DNA of 13,010 nt from Deltaproteobacteria bacterium. GTDB taxonomy: Bacteria > Desulfobacterota > DSM-4660 > Desulfatiglandales > Desulfatiglandaceae. This document shows, in pieces, positions 1 through 6,381 of this stretch. Every line of letters begins with the position of its first letter. Positions within the stretch are counted from its first letter, which is position 1. Made by a program: the position numbers and the translations under genes. The stretch lies in contig DREN01000295.1 of assembly GCA_011051075.1 (NCBI GenBank), positions 1 through 13,010 of the forward strand. Direction: 5' to 3'. Under the pieces are notes generated by a model. The model saw only the letters and a list, made by a program, of their open reading frames with translations, did no database searches and had not been told where the DNA came from.

Positions 1-1
1 A

Positions 2-301
2 CCTGAATATGTGGAGGCCATGTGGCTCATGCTGCAGCAGGAGACCCCGGAGGACTATGTCATAGCCACCGGGGAGACGAATCGATTAGAGGATTTTGTT
101 GACGCGGTCTTTTCCTCCCTCGGCTTGGACTGGCGGGACCACGTAAGCATAAACAGTGCCCTTTTCCGTCCCACGGACATCCTTACGGTAAGGGCGGATC
201 CTGGCAGGGCAGAACAAAAATTAGGCTGGAAGGCCAGGTACAGGATGCGTGATGTTGCGAGGATGATGGTGGAAGAGGAGGATCTGGATTTTGAAAACTG
301 A
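2..301 (+). CDS. GDP-mannose 4,6-dehydratase-like protein, C-terminal part (5' end outside the window)
   Basis: Ninety-nine codons of the C-terminus of a short-chain dehydrogenase/reductase of the GDP-mannose 4,6-dehydratase type are visible; the frame is open to the left edge, so the start lies outside. The stretch YVEAMWLMLQQETPEDYVIATG (from residue 3 of the visible part) matches YVELMWLMLQQEKPRDYVVATG in the next gene. The end, with FRPTDI, then DPGRAEQKLGWKARY and a DVARMMVEEE tail, is the C-terminal signature of the shorter bacterial Gmd form. The enzyme would convert GDP-D-mannose to GDP-4-keto-6-deoxymannose in the cytoplasm, for fucose, rhamnose or perosamine synthesis. It ends 18 bp before gmd, so the two are probably co-transcribed. 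A related reductase or epimerase of the family cannot be excluded without the NAD-binding half and the catalytic Tyr-Lys. Family certain, exact reaction less so. Confidence 0.72.
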   Translation, partial: PEYVEAMWLMLQQETPEDYVIATGETNRLEDFVDAVFSSLGLDWRDHVSINSALFRPTDILTVRADPGRAEQKLGWKARYRMRDVARMMVEEEDLDFEN

Positions 302-319
302 CATTGGAGAGAAAAAGCC

Positions 320-1405
320 ATGAAGAAAGCTCTTATAACCGGGATTACCGGACAAGACGGGGCCTATCTGGCCGAACTTCTACTGGAAAAGGGGTATCAG
401 GTCCACGGTGTAAAGCGGAGGGCTTCGCTCTTCAATACGGACAGGATAGACCACCTGTACCAGGACCCCCACGAGCCCGACAGGAGGTTCGTGCTCCACT
501 ATGGGGATCTGACCGATTCCACCAACCTCCTTCGTATTATCCAGCAGACCCAGCCCGACGAGATATATAACCTGGCCGCACAGAGTCATGTGAAGGTCTC
601 GTTTGAAACCCCGGAATATACGGCAAACGCCGATGCCCTGGGCACCCTTCGTCTCCTTGAGGCCATACGCATCCTGGGGCTGGAAAAGAAGGCCAGGTTC
701 TACCAGGCATCCACCTCCGAACTCTACGGCCTTGTCCAGGAGACCCCTCAGAATGAAAAGACCCCCTTCTACCCCAGGTCCCCCTATGCTGTGGCCAAGC
801 TGTACGCCTACTGGATAACCGTGAACTACCGGGAGGCCTACGGGATTTTCGGGTGCAACGGAATCCTGTTCAATCATGAATCTCCCCTCAGGGGAGAGAC
901 GTTCGTAACCAGAAAGATTACCAGGGGTCTGGCCAGGATCAAACTGGGTTTTCAGGATACGGTTTTTTTGGGCAACCTTGATGGAAAGAGGGACTGGGGC
1001 CATGCCCGTGACTATGTGGAGTTGATGTGGCTCATGCTCCAGCAGGAAAAACCCAGGGACTACGTGGTCGCAACGGGCATGCAGTACTCTGTGAGGGAGT
1101 TCGTAAATGTCGCGGGCAGGGAGCTTGGGTTCGACATTCGCTGGGAGGGGGAGGGCGTAAACGAAAAGGGCTACGACAGGAAGACGAACAGATGTATTGT
1201 GGCGGTTGATCCGAGATACTTCAGACCCACCGAGGTGGATGCCCTCTTAGGGGACTCCAGCCTGGCAAGAAAGGAGTTGGGCTGGGAGCCCAGGACCTCT
1301 TTTGAGGAGCTGGTGGCGGAAATGATCGCCCACGACCTGAGGGAGGCGGAGAAGGATCTTCTGTGTCGCAGGGAGGGCTTTTCAGTGCCCTGCGGCCATG
1401 AGTAA
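320..1405 (+). CDS. gmd: GDP-mannose 4,6-dehydratase
   Basis: A complete 361-residue protein, the normal length for Gmd. It is a cytoplasmic NADP-dependent SDR enzyme that dehydrates GDP-D-mannose to GDP-4-dehydro-6-deoxy-D-mannose, the branch point to GDP-L-fucose, GDP-D-rhamnose and GDP-perosamine. Visible evidence: Rossmann motif GITGQDG (residues 8-14), VKRRAS near 31-36 and GDLTD near 62-66 for cofactor binding, NLAAQSHV (84-91), the catalytic set T132-x-E134 in STSELYG with Y156 and K160 of YAVAK, NHESPLRGETFVTRK after residue 180, and RPTEVDALLGD near the end. The ATG has a GGAGAG ribosome site at 306-311. A tail of about 15 residues ending in PCGHE goes beyond the usual end. It follows a second Gmd-like gene by 18 bp; no fcl or rmd reductase is visible, so the partner gene would lie upstream. 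Downstream comes a promoter for an unrelated housekeeping operon. Confidence 0.95.
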   Translation: MKKALITGITGQDGAYLAELLLEKGYQVHGVKRRASLFNTDRIDHLYQDPHEPDRRFVLHYGDLTDSTNLLRIIQQTQPDEIYNLAAQSHVKVSFETPEYTANADALGTLRLLEAIRILGLEKKARFYQASTSELYGLVQETPQNEKTPFYPRSPYAVAKLYAYWITVNYREAYGIFGCNGILFNHESPLRGETFVTRKITRGLARIKLGFQDTVFLGNLDGKRDWGHARDYVELMWLMLQQEKPRDYVVATGMQYSVREFVNVAGRELGFDIRWEGEGVNEKGYDRKTNRCIVAVDPRYFRPTEVDALLGDSSLARKELGWEPRTSFEELVAEMIAHDLREAEKDLLCRREGFSVPCGHE

Positions 1406-1426
1406 CCGGGAATTTGCAAATAATCC

Positions 1427-1455
1427 TTGACACTCGATACCCTGTCTGATATAAA
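1427..1455 (+). promoter_or_regulatory. Sigma-70 promoter of the rpsF-rpsR-rplI-dnaB operon
   Basis: A perfect -35 box TTGACA (1427-1432) and a near-perfect -10 box TATAAA (1450-1455) are separated by exactly 17 bp, in the intergenic space between gmd and rpsF. Transcription would start near 1461-1463, giving a leader of about 108 nt before rpsF, long enough to hold the hairpin at 1483-1522. Seen directly in the sequence; that it is active is inference. Confidence 0.75.
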
Positions 1456-1482
1456 TATAGGTTTCGTGTTATGAGACTCCTT

Positions 1483-1522
1483 GTCCCCCGGGACCTGTGG
1501 TACATATCCGGTGCAGGGGGAC
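1483..1522 (+). promoter_or_regulatory. Candidate S6:S18 autoregulatory leader hairpin
   Basis: GTCCCCC (1483-1489) pairs perfectly with GGGGGAC (1516-1522). Inside, ACC (1493-1495) can pair with GGT (1510-1512), leaving CC of CCGGTG (1508-1513) near a bulge. Ribosomal proteins S6 and S18 are known in several bacteria to bind together to a CCG-bulged hairpin in the rpsF leader that mimics their 16S rRNA site, which in E. coli contains AUACCGGUGG. Here the leader reads ATATCCGGTG, close to that. A second small hairpin, TCCTG-AAT-CAGGA (1531-1543), and the GGGAG ribosome site (1555-1559) follow. The position just before rpsF-rpsR fits feedback control. The stem is certain, the S6:S18 assignment is inference. 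Confidence 0.5.
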
Positions 1523-1569
1523 CAAAAAGATCCTGAATCAGGAAAAAGGCCGAAGGGAGAAGACAGCTT

Positions 1570-1974
1570 ATGAGGTACTATGAGACACTCTATATTATCA
1601 AACCGGACCTGCCCGAAGAGGATTATCGGGGAGCTGTTAGCAAGTTCGCTGATTTTATAGAGAAAAACAAAGGCGTGGTTACCAAGGTTGATGAGTGGGG
1701 ATCAAGGACGTTAGCCTATGAGGTGAAGAAGTTCAACAGGGGATCTTACGTGCTCATGCAGTACTGCGGGAAACCCGGTATTACGGCAGAGCTGAAAAGG
1801 GAGATGACCCTTGATGACAGGGTCATCAGGTTCCAGACCATAAAACTCAGTGATGATGCCGACCCGGAGGCCTTGAAGGCCCGGGGAAATGAAGGCGAGG
1901 AAGAGACAGAGGAAGCTGCTGGGCCTGCAGAAGAAACAAAGGGAGAGGACGGGGAGGAAAATGGCGTATCATAG
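1570..1974 (+). CDS. rpsF: 30S ribosomal protein S6
   Basis: A 134-residue S6 protein, which binds 16S rRNA in the platform of the small subunit as a heterodimer with S18. The N-terminus MRYYETLYIIKPDL, the central WGSRTLAYEVKKFNRGSYVLMQY (here residues about 44-66) and the segment ending DDRVIRFQTIKL are typical of the family. After the globular domain, which ends near residue 95, comes a tail of about 38 residues very rich in Glu, Gly and Ala; such acidic tails vary in S6 proteins. The ATG is preceded by GGGAG at 1555-1559. It is the first gene of the operon behind the promoter at 1427-1455. Its last 14 bases overlap rpsR, so translation of the two is probably coupled and their 1:1 output kept. 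Confidence 0.97.
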   Translation: MRYYETLYIIKPDLPEEDYRGAVSKFADFIEKNKGVVTKVDEWGSRTLAYEVKKFNRGSYVLMQYCGKPGITAELKREMTLDDRVIRFQTIKLSDDADPEALKARGNEGEEETEEAAGPAEETKGEDGEENGVS

Positions 1975-2236
1975 AGGCGGAGACAGCAACAGGAGCAAGG
2001 GGAGATACAGAAGAACCTATCACAGAAGAAAGGTTTGCAAGTTCTGCGCGGACAGCAGCCTTGGCATAGACTACAAGGATGTAAAGATAATAAGGTATTT
2101 CACCACGGAACGGGGCAAGATCACCCCCTCGAGGATTTCAGGCAACTGTGCCAAACACCAGCGTATGCTTGCAGTGGCAATCAAGAGGGCCAGGAATATC
2201 GCCCTGTTACCATATACAACCTCTACTGTAAAATGA
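1961..2236 (+). CDS. rpsR: 30S ribosomal protein S18
   Basis: A 91-residue S18. The ATG at 1961 is chosen because GGGGAGG (1951-1957) lies just before it and because the protein then begins MAYHRGGDSN, of normal length; the frame is open further upstream but only inside rpsF. The core VKIIRYFTTERGKITPSRIS (about residues 41-60), then KHQRMLAVAIKRARNIALLP, is the S18 signature. Cys26, Cys29, Cys63 and His66 form a C-x2-C...C-x2-H set, so this is the zinc-binding (C+) form of S18 rather than the zinc-free one; under zinc shortage some bacteria carry a second, Cys-less copy elsewhere. It overlaps the end of rpsF by 14 bp. The ssb gene that separates rpsF and rpsR in Firmicutes is absent here. 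Confidence 0.97.
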   Translation: MAYHRGGDSNRSKGRYRRTYHRRKVCKFCADSSLGIDYKDVKIIRYFTTERGKITPSRISGNCAKHQRMLAVAIKRARNIALLPYTTSTVK

Positions 2237-2240
2237 CCTT

Positions 2241-2288
2241 AAGCCCCCGGAAACATCTGGAAACCGGCTTCTCGTATGTTGGGGGCTT
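2241..2288 (+). terminator. Hairpin between rpsR and the DUF2232 gene; attenuator or processing site
   Basis: AAGCCCCC (2241-2248) is the exact reverse complement of GGGGGCTT (2281-2288), and AACAT (2252-2256) pairs with ATGTT (2276-2280) after a 3-nt bulge on the left arm. The stem lies 4 bp after the rpsR stop. The bases that follow (TCTGCTGTCC) are only mildly T-rich, so full termination is doubtful. It could instead lower read-through into the membrane protein gene or protect the ribosomal-protein part of the mRNA. Structure seen, role inferred. Confidence 0.4.
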
Positions 2289-2307
2289 CTGCTGTCCCTG
2301 AAATCCC

Positions 2308-3252
2308 ATGAAAACCACAGATGTGCTGGGGTGTATAGGCGGAGCCACATCTCTTTTGGTGGTCTCGGTCCTTATTCCCTTTGTGGGCCCCTTATTCGGC
2401 CTGCTGTCACCCCTGCCGTTTCTCTACTACACCGCCAGACTGGGCCTTTATGAGGGGATCAAGCTTGCGGCGCTCACCGTGGCCATTATCGGCACTGCCG
2501 CCTACTTTGCGGGTTACCCTCAGCTCACCCTTCTATCACTCGAGTTCAGCCTCATAGGCCTCGGACTTTCAGCGCTTTTCAGGCGGAATCTCACCCTGGG
2601 CTATACCATATTCTTCGGAGTTTGCCTTATGCTCCTCGTGGGGATGACCATCCTCTTCATAATAGGGCTGTCCAGGAATATGGGCCCCGTTGAGACGGTT
2701 TTAGGGTACCTGGAAGGCCATCTGAGGGCCACAATGAAGGCCTACCAGGGGGAAATGGCCGGTGAGGGTGCCCTGGAGCTCCAGGCATACGCAAAGGTGT
2801 TCATGGCCACTGTTTCGCACATATATCCCTCCCTTATGATCGTGGGGACCGGGTTTGCCCTGTGGCTCAACGTTGTTATTGCCAGGCCGCTGTTCCGGCT
2901 GGGGAACCTTGAATATCCCGACTTTGGTCCCATGGATCGCTGGCAGGCACCGGAAAAACTGGTATGGGGTCTGATTGCTGCAGGTTTCGCTTTATTTTTG
3001 TCATCAGAGAGTATAGAATTCCTGGCCATAAACGCCCTGATTGTCATATTGGCCATCTATTTATTTCATGGATTAGCCATTGTTCTGTTCTTCTTGAACA
3101 AATACCGTGTTCCTCCCTGGATCAGGTTCGGTATATATTTTTTGATAATCGTGCAACAGCTCTTTTTCGTTGTACTGATCCTGGCAGGTCTCTTTGATCA
3201 ATGGGCTGATTTCAGGAAAATTCACAGGAGAACGGCTGACAGATCTACGTGA
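2308..3252 (+). CDS. DUF2232 (YybS-like) polytopic membrane protein
   Basis: A 314-residue inner-membrane protein of unknown function. The place between rpsR and rplI and the closing motif LFDQWADFRK (about residues 295-304) are those of the DUF2232/YybS family, found in this operon position in many Desulfobacterota and in Bacillus-type genomes. Hydrophobic segments are seen around residues 9-42 (probably two), 50-70, 74-92, 98-120, 170-192, 217-235, 236-263 and 272-297, so about eight helices; the loop at about 124-168 is polar. The segment PDFGPMDRWQAPEKLVWGL before the sixth helix resembles the family's conserved loop. The start is ATG 2308: an in-frame TGA at 2299-2301 leaves no earlier one, and no good Shine-Dalgarno sequence is seen, so expression may be low. 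Fifteen bp separate it from rplI. No enzymatic motif seen; a transport-related role is only a guess. Confidence 0.85.
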   Translation: MKTTDVLGCIGGATSLLVVSVLIPFVGPLFGLLSPLPFLYYTARLGLYEGIKLAALTVAIIGTAAYFAGYPQLTLLSLEFSLIGLGLSALFRRNLTLGYTIFFGVCLMLLVGMTILFIIGLSRNMGPVETVLGYLEGHLRATMKAYQGEMAGEGALELQAYAKVFMATVSHIYPSLMIVGTGFALWLNVVIARPLFRLGNLEYPDFGPMDRWQAPEKLVWGLIAAGFALFLSSESIEFLAINALIVILAIYLFHGLAIVLFFLNKYRVPPWIRFGIYFLIIVQQLFFVVLILAGLFDQWADFRKIHRRTADRST

Positions 3253-3267
3253 GAGGAGAAAACACCG

Positions 3268-3735
3268 ATGGAAGTTATTTTGAGACAGGATGTGGATGAG
3301 CTGGGCCTGGAAGGGGATGTGGTGGATGTTGCCCGGGGTTACGCGCGCAACTACCTGGTCCCCCAGGGAATTGCCCTTGAGGCCACACCACAGAACAGGA
3401 AGGCCCTTGAGCTACAGATGAAGAAGATCGAGATCAAAAGACTCAAAGGGAAAGAGAACGCTGAAAAGGTAAGGGAGAGACTGGCAGGGATTGTGGTGGA
3501 GCTTTCCCAGAAGGCGGGGGAGGAAGGGAAACTGTACGGTTCTGTTACCACCATGGATATAGCCTCCCACCTGAAAGAGCAGGGGGTTGAGATAGATCGG
3601 CGAAAGATAGTGCTGGAAAAACCCATAAAGACCCTGGGTGAGCACGAAGTCCCCATTAAGATCTATCCTGAAGTAACGGGATCCATAAAGGTGGTGGTAA
3701 AACCCCAGGAAGAAAAAAAGGACAAAGCGGACTGA
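3268..3735 (+). CDS. rplI: 50S ribosomal protein L9
   Basis: A 155-residue L9, the long two-domain protein that binds 23S rRNA domain V and reaches over the subunit interface, helping keep reading frame. The N-terminal domain MEVILRQDVDELGLEGDVVDVARGYARNYLVPQGIA is the family signature: GYARNYL binds rRNA. Residues about 42-75 form the long charged connecting helix, and GEEGKLYGSVTTMDIASHL (about 85-103) opens the C-terminal domain, with IKTLGEHEVPIKIYPEV near 121-137. A lysine-rich tail ends the protein. The ATG has AGGAG at 3254-3258, and the DUF2232 stop lies 15 bp upstream. Length and domains are ordinary. The 78 bp that follow before dnaB hold only a weak 5-bp hairpin (3742-3756) and no clear promoter. 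Confidence 0.97.
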   Translation: MEVILRQDVDELGLEGDVVDVARGYARNYLVPQGIALEATPQNRKALELQMKKIEIKRLKGKENAEKVRERLAGIVVELSQKAGEEGKLYGSVTTMDIASHLKEQGVEIDRRKIVLEKPIKTLGEHEVPIKIYPEVTGSIKVVVKPQEEKKDKAD

Positions 3736-3813
3736 TCGATTGATGGACTGACCATCTCCTTCACATCCCAACTCCTTAATTTCTCAGTTCACGTTTTCTG
3801 AATTTTGGTCCGT

Positions 3814-5178
3814 ATGGCTCAGGCAAAAGAAAAAAAGGCGCTTTCCTACCTGAAGGTTCCGCCCCATAACATTGAGGCTGAACAGGCTGTTTTAGGCGGC
3901 ATATTGATGAACAATGACGCCATCAATCAGGTTATGGACATCCTTTCCCATGATGATTTTTACAGGGAGGCCCACATGGCCCTCTTTGACGGGATGGTCC
4001 GGTTGTACAACAGCGGTGAGCCCATAGATATCATCACCCTTTCCAACATCCTTAAAAAGAGAAAGACCCTGGAAAAGGTGGGGGGCACCGATTATCTGGC
4101 CCTTCTGGTCCAGGCTGTGTCCACCTCTGCCGGAATTACCTATCACGCCGGGATCGTCAGGAACCTTGCGGTTCGAAGGCGGCTGATAAATCAGTGCTCG
4201 GTGATCTCCGAACTCTGCTTTCAGGACACGGAAAGCACTGAGGATCTCCTGGAGGCTGCAGAGCAGTCCATCTTTGATATTGCCGAGGATCAGGTGAGAG
4301 AGGGGTTCGAGACCCTGAAACAGGTCATTGACGGGAGTTTTAAGAAGCTCGAGAGCGCTGCCGAGCTTGAAGGGTACGTGACCGGTGTCCCCACAGGTTT
4401 TGAGCAGTTTGACCGGCTTACCGCCGGGCTCCAGCCTTCAGACCTGATCGTCATAGCAGGAAGGCCCAGTATGGGAAAAACCGCCCTGGCCCTGAACGTC
4501 GGCTACAACGCCGCCAAGAAGACTAACAAGGTCGTGGCTGTTTTTTCCCTGGAGATGTCCAAACAGCAGTTGGGCATCAGGCTCCTCGGTTTTGATTCCG
4601 GAATAAACGCCACAAAGCTCAGGACCGGCAGCTTGAGAGCAGAGGACTGGCCCCGCCTTACGGAGTCTGCAGACCGCCTCTCTGACCTGCCGATCCTCAT
4701 TGATGACACCTCGGCAATCAGCGTTCTTGAGATGAAGGCAAAGTGCAGGAGGTTGAAGAAGCGCAGCGATCTTGGCCTGGTCATAGTGGACTACATGCAG
4801 CTGATTCAGGGCCGAAAATCGGCCGAGTCCCGGCAGTTGGAGATGTCGGAGATATCGGCGTCGTTGAAGGGTCTGGCAAAAGATCTGAACATCCCGGTGG
4901 TAGCCCTCTCCCAGTTGAACCGCAAAGTGGAGGACAGGCCCAATAAGAGGCCCCAGTTGGCCGATTTGAGGGAGAGCGGGGCCATTGAACAGGATGCAGA
5001 TGTTATCGCCTTTATCTACAGGGATGAGGTTTACAACCCCAATTCAGAGGAGAACCGTAACCTGGCTGAAATCATTGTAGCCAAGCAGAGAAACGGGCCT
5101 ACCGGATTCTTCAAGTTGACCTTCCAGAAGGAACTGACACGTTTCAGGAACTACACCCAGGAGGATGTACCCCTGTGA
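3814..5178 (+). CDS. dnaB: Replicative DNA helicase DnaB
   Basis: A 454-residue hexameric helicase that unwinds DNA ahead of the replication fork and recruits primase. The N-terminal domain begins VPPHNIEAEQAVLGGILM (residues 15-32), the DnaB hallmark. The RecA-like C-terminal domain has Walker A GRPSMGKT (216-223), FSLEMS (244-249), Walker B LVIVDYMQL (322-330, with D326), SQLNR (366-370) and LADLRESGAIEQDADV (382-397). It lacks inteins and is of usual length. ATG 3814 is preferred; an in-frame TTG at 3805 would add three residues. Neither has a recognisable Shine-Dalgarno sequence, which is unusual in this window. It is the last gene of the rpsF operon and converges on apbE. The pairing of ribosomal-protein genes with dnaB is an old conserved arrangement. 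Confidence 0.97.
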   Translation: MAQAKEKKALSYLKVPPHNIEAEQAVLGGILMNNDAINQVMDILSHDDFYREAHMALFDGMVRLYNSGEPIDIITLSNILKKRKTLEKVGGTDYLALLVQAVSTSAGITYHAGIVRNLAVRRRLINQCSVISELCFQDTESTEDLLEAAEQSIFDIAEDQVREGFETLKQVIDGSFKKLESAAELEGYVTGVPTGFEQFDRLTAGLQPSDLIVIAGRPSMGKTALALNVGYNAAKKTNKVVAVFSLEMSKQQLGIRLLGFDSGINATKLRTGSLRAEDWPRLTESADRLSDLPILIDDTSAISVLEMKAKCRRLKKRSDLGLVIVDYMQLIQGRKSAESRQLEMSEISASLKGLAKDLNIPVVALSQLNRKVEDRPNKRPQLADLRESGAIEQDADVIAFIYRDEVYNPNSEENRNLAEIIVAKQRNGPTGFFKLTFQKELTRFRNYTQEDVPL

Positions 5179-5206
5179 GGTAAGGGTCCCTTCTGTCCCC
5201 CATCCA

Positions 5207-5260
5207 CCTGGGCCACCGGTACTGATGGCCCAGGGCCGGAGGCTGCCTCAGCCCATTTTT
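5207..5260. terminator. Hairpin region between convergent dnaB and apbE
   Basis: CCTGGGCCA (5207-5215) and TGGCCCAGG (5226-5234) form a perfect 9-bp stem with a 10-nt loop. A second hairpin, GGCTG-CCT-CAGCC (5241-5253), is followed by a run of five T (5256-5260), giving a rho-independent shape for plus-strand transcripts leaving dnaB; it overlaps the last codons of apbE. For minus-strand transcripts the 9-bp stem lies 14 bp past the apbE stop but has no T-run behind it. Structures are seen directly; which direction is stopped is inference. Confidence 0.5.
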
Positions 5261-6318
5261 CCCGCCCTGCCGCTTTTCCACCCTGCTGATTTGATGGTTC
5301 TCAGGCCCCTCGTCACCACCAGGGATTCGCATCCGGGGAGTGAGTTAATAAAGAGGGTGCCTCGTTCCGGGTCCATCACAAATACGCTGGTGGAGAGGGC
5401 GTCCGCGGCCATGGTGGTCTTGGCCACCACCGATACGCTGGTGCTTGCCTCAGGAGAAAGTCCGGTTACAGGATCCACAATATGGTGAAACATCTTCTCC
5501 CTGTCAAAGTAGATCTCATAGTTTCCTGAGGTGGCTATGGCCCCACTGGTCATATGGATAACGTCAGGGTAGTGTTTCTTTTTCAGGGGGTCCTGTATGG
5601 CAATGGTCCACGGTTTTCCGTTGCGGCCACGTCCCATTGTCCTGATATCCCCGCCGGCGTTGATCAGGTGATTCTTGATCTTGTGCCTGGTCAGGACCTG
5701 GGATGCCCTGTCCACGATATAACCCTTTGCAATCCCATCAAGGGTTATCCCCATACCTTGGCGTTTGAAGCGGAGTGAAGATCCGTCAAATCCGATGTCT
5801 GATCCGTTTACCAGACTGAGGGCTTTCATCAACTCTCTCTCAGAGGGTGCCATACCCTTCCCCTGGGAGAATTTTTCCTTAAAAAGGTCCACCACCGGCT
5901 TAACGGTTATATCAAAGGCCCCGTTGGTGATCCGGTAGTACCCCAAGCCCTCCCTCACCACTTCTGCCAGTTCAGGAGGAACATCTTTCAGATAGCCCTC
6001 CCTGTTGAGCTGCGCCACCGCCGTTCGGTCATCAAAGCGGTTTATGGCCCGTGACAGACGGCCAACCTCTAAAAAGGCCTCGCCCATTGCATCTTCGGCC
6101 TGATCCCTTGAGGTGTGGAGGAGGGTCATGGACACGAAGGTCCCCATAGCCAGTCTGGTCGCAGAGACCTTGTACAGTTTGCGGTTAAACCTTACTGTCT
6201 CCGCCCACGCTGGAACGGCCGTGGCAGAGGCAAGGCCGATACCCAAGGCACCTGAGAGTCTCAGAAAGGACCTTCTATTCATGGTTTCTGATGTATAGGA
6301 TTCCTGGTTTTTCATCAT
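5248..6318 (-). CDS. apbE: FAD:protein FMN transferase ApbE, with Tat signal
   Basis: A 356-residue periplasmic flavin transferase that splits FAD and attaches FMN through a phosphoester bond to a threonine in target proteins; in this cluster the targets would be RnfG and RnfD. A twin-arginine signal is visible: N14-R-R-S-F-L-R20, a hydrophobic stretch to about 33, and an A-W-A cleavage site after residue 39, suggesting export in folded form. Family motifs: AMGTFVSM (57-64), ITNGAFDITVKPVVDLF (130-146), LDGIAKGYIVD (193-203), INAGGDIR (219-226), ATSGNYE (262-268), HHIVDPVTG (278-286) and ADALST (305-310). GGAGGA (6326-6321) lies 2 nt from the first ATG and 5 nt from a second ATG at 6315, so the second may be the true start. 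It is the last gene of the rnf cluster, 63 bp after rnfB. Confidence 0.95.
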   Translation of the reverse strand: MMKNQESYTSETMNRRSFLRLSGALGIGLASATAVPAWAETVRFNRKLYKVSATRLAMGTFVSMTLLHTSRDQAEDAMGEAFLEVGRLSRAINRFDDRTAVAQLNREGYLKDVPPELAEVVREGLGYYRITNGAFDITVKPVVDLFKEKFSQGKGMAPSERELMKALSLVNGSDIGFDGSSLRFKRQGMGITLDGIAKGYIVDRASQVLTRHKIKNHLINAGGDIRTMGRGRNGKPWTIAIQDPLKKKHYPDVIHMTSGAIATSGNYEIYFDREKMFHHIVDPVTGLSPEASTSVSVVAKTTMAADALSTSVFVMDPERGTLFINSLPGCESLVVTRGLRTIKSAGWKSGRAGKMG

Positions 6319-6338
6319 GTTCCTCCGTTATTCTTGAT

Positions 6339-6368
6339 GAGAGAGGGCAGCGAAGACCCTGTTCTCTC
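6339..6368 (-). other. Hairpin between rnfB and apbE
   Basis: On the transcribed strand GAGAGA (6368-6363) and GGG (6359-6357) pair with CCCTCTCTC (6347-6339), with a 3-nt bulge (ACA) on the left arm and a 9-nt loop. No T-run follows, so this is unlikely to be a full terminator; it may be an mRNA-stability or processing element that sets apbE expression below that of rnf. It ends 13 nt before the apbE Shine-Dalgarno sequence. Confidence 0.35.
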
Positions 6369-6381
6369 AAATAGGCCTGTT

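Noticed and set aside
380..1003. A 207-codon minus-strand open frame inside gmd
   Set aside because: It is a shadow of gmd, without recognisable motifs; such frames are expected in GC-rich coding sequence.
1889..1960. Extended rpsR start at 1889
   Set aside because: The extra residues come from the acidic tail of rpsF read in another frame, and GGGGAGG directly precedes the ATG at 1961.
2035..2301. An 88-codon plus-strand frame across rpsR and the following gap
   Set aside because: It is out of frame with rpsR, has no family resemblance, and its stop merely limits the upstream reach of the DUF2232 gene.
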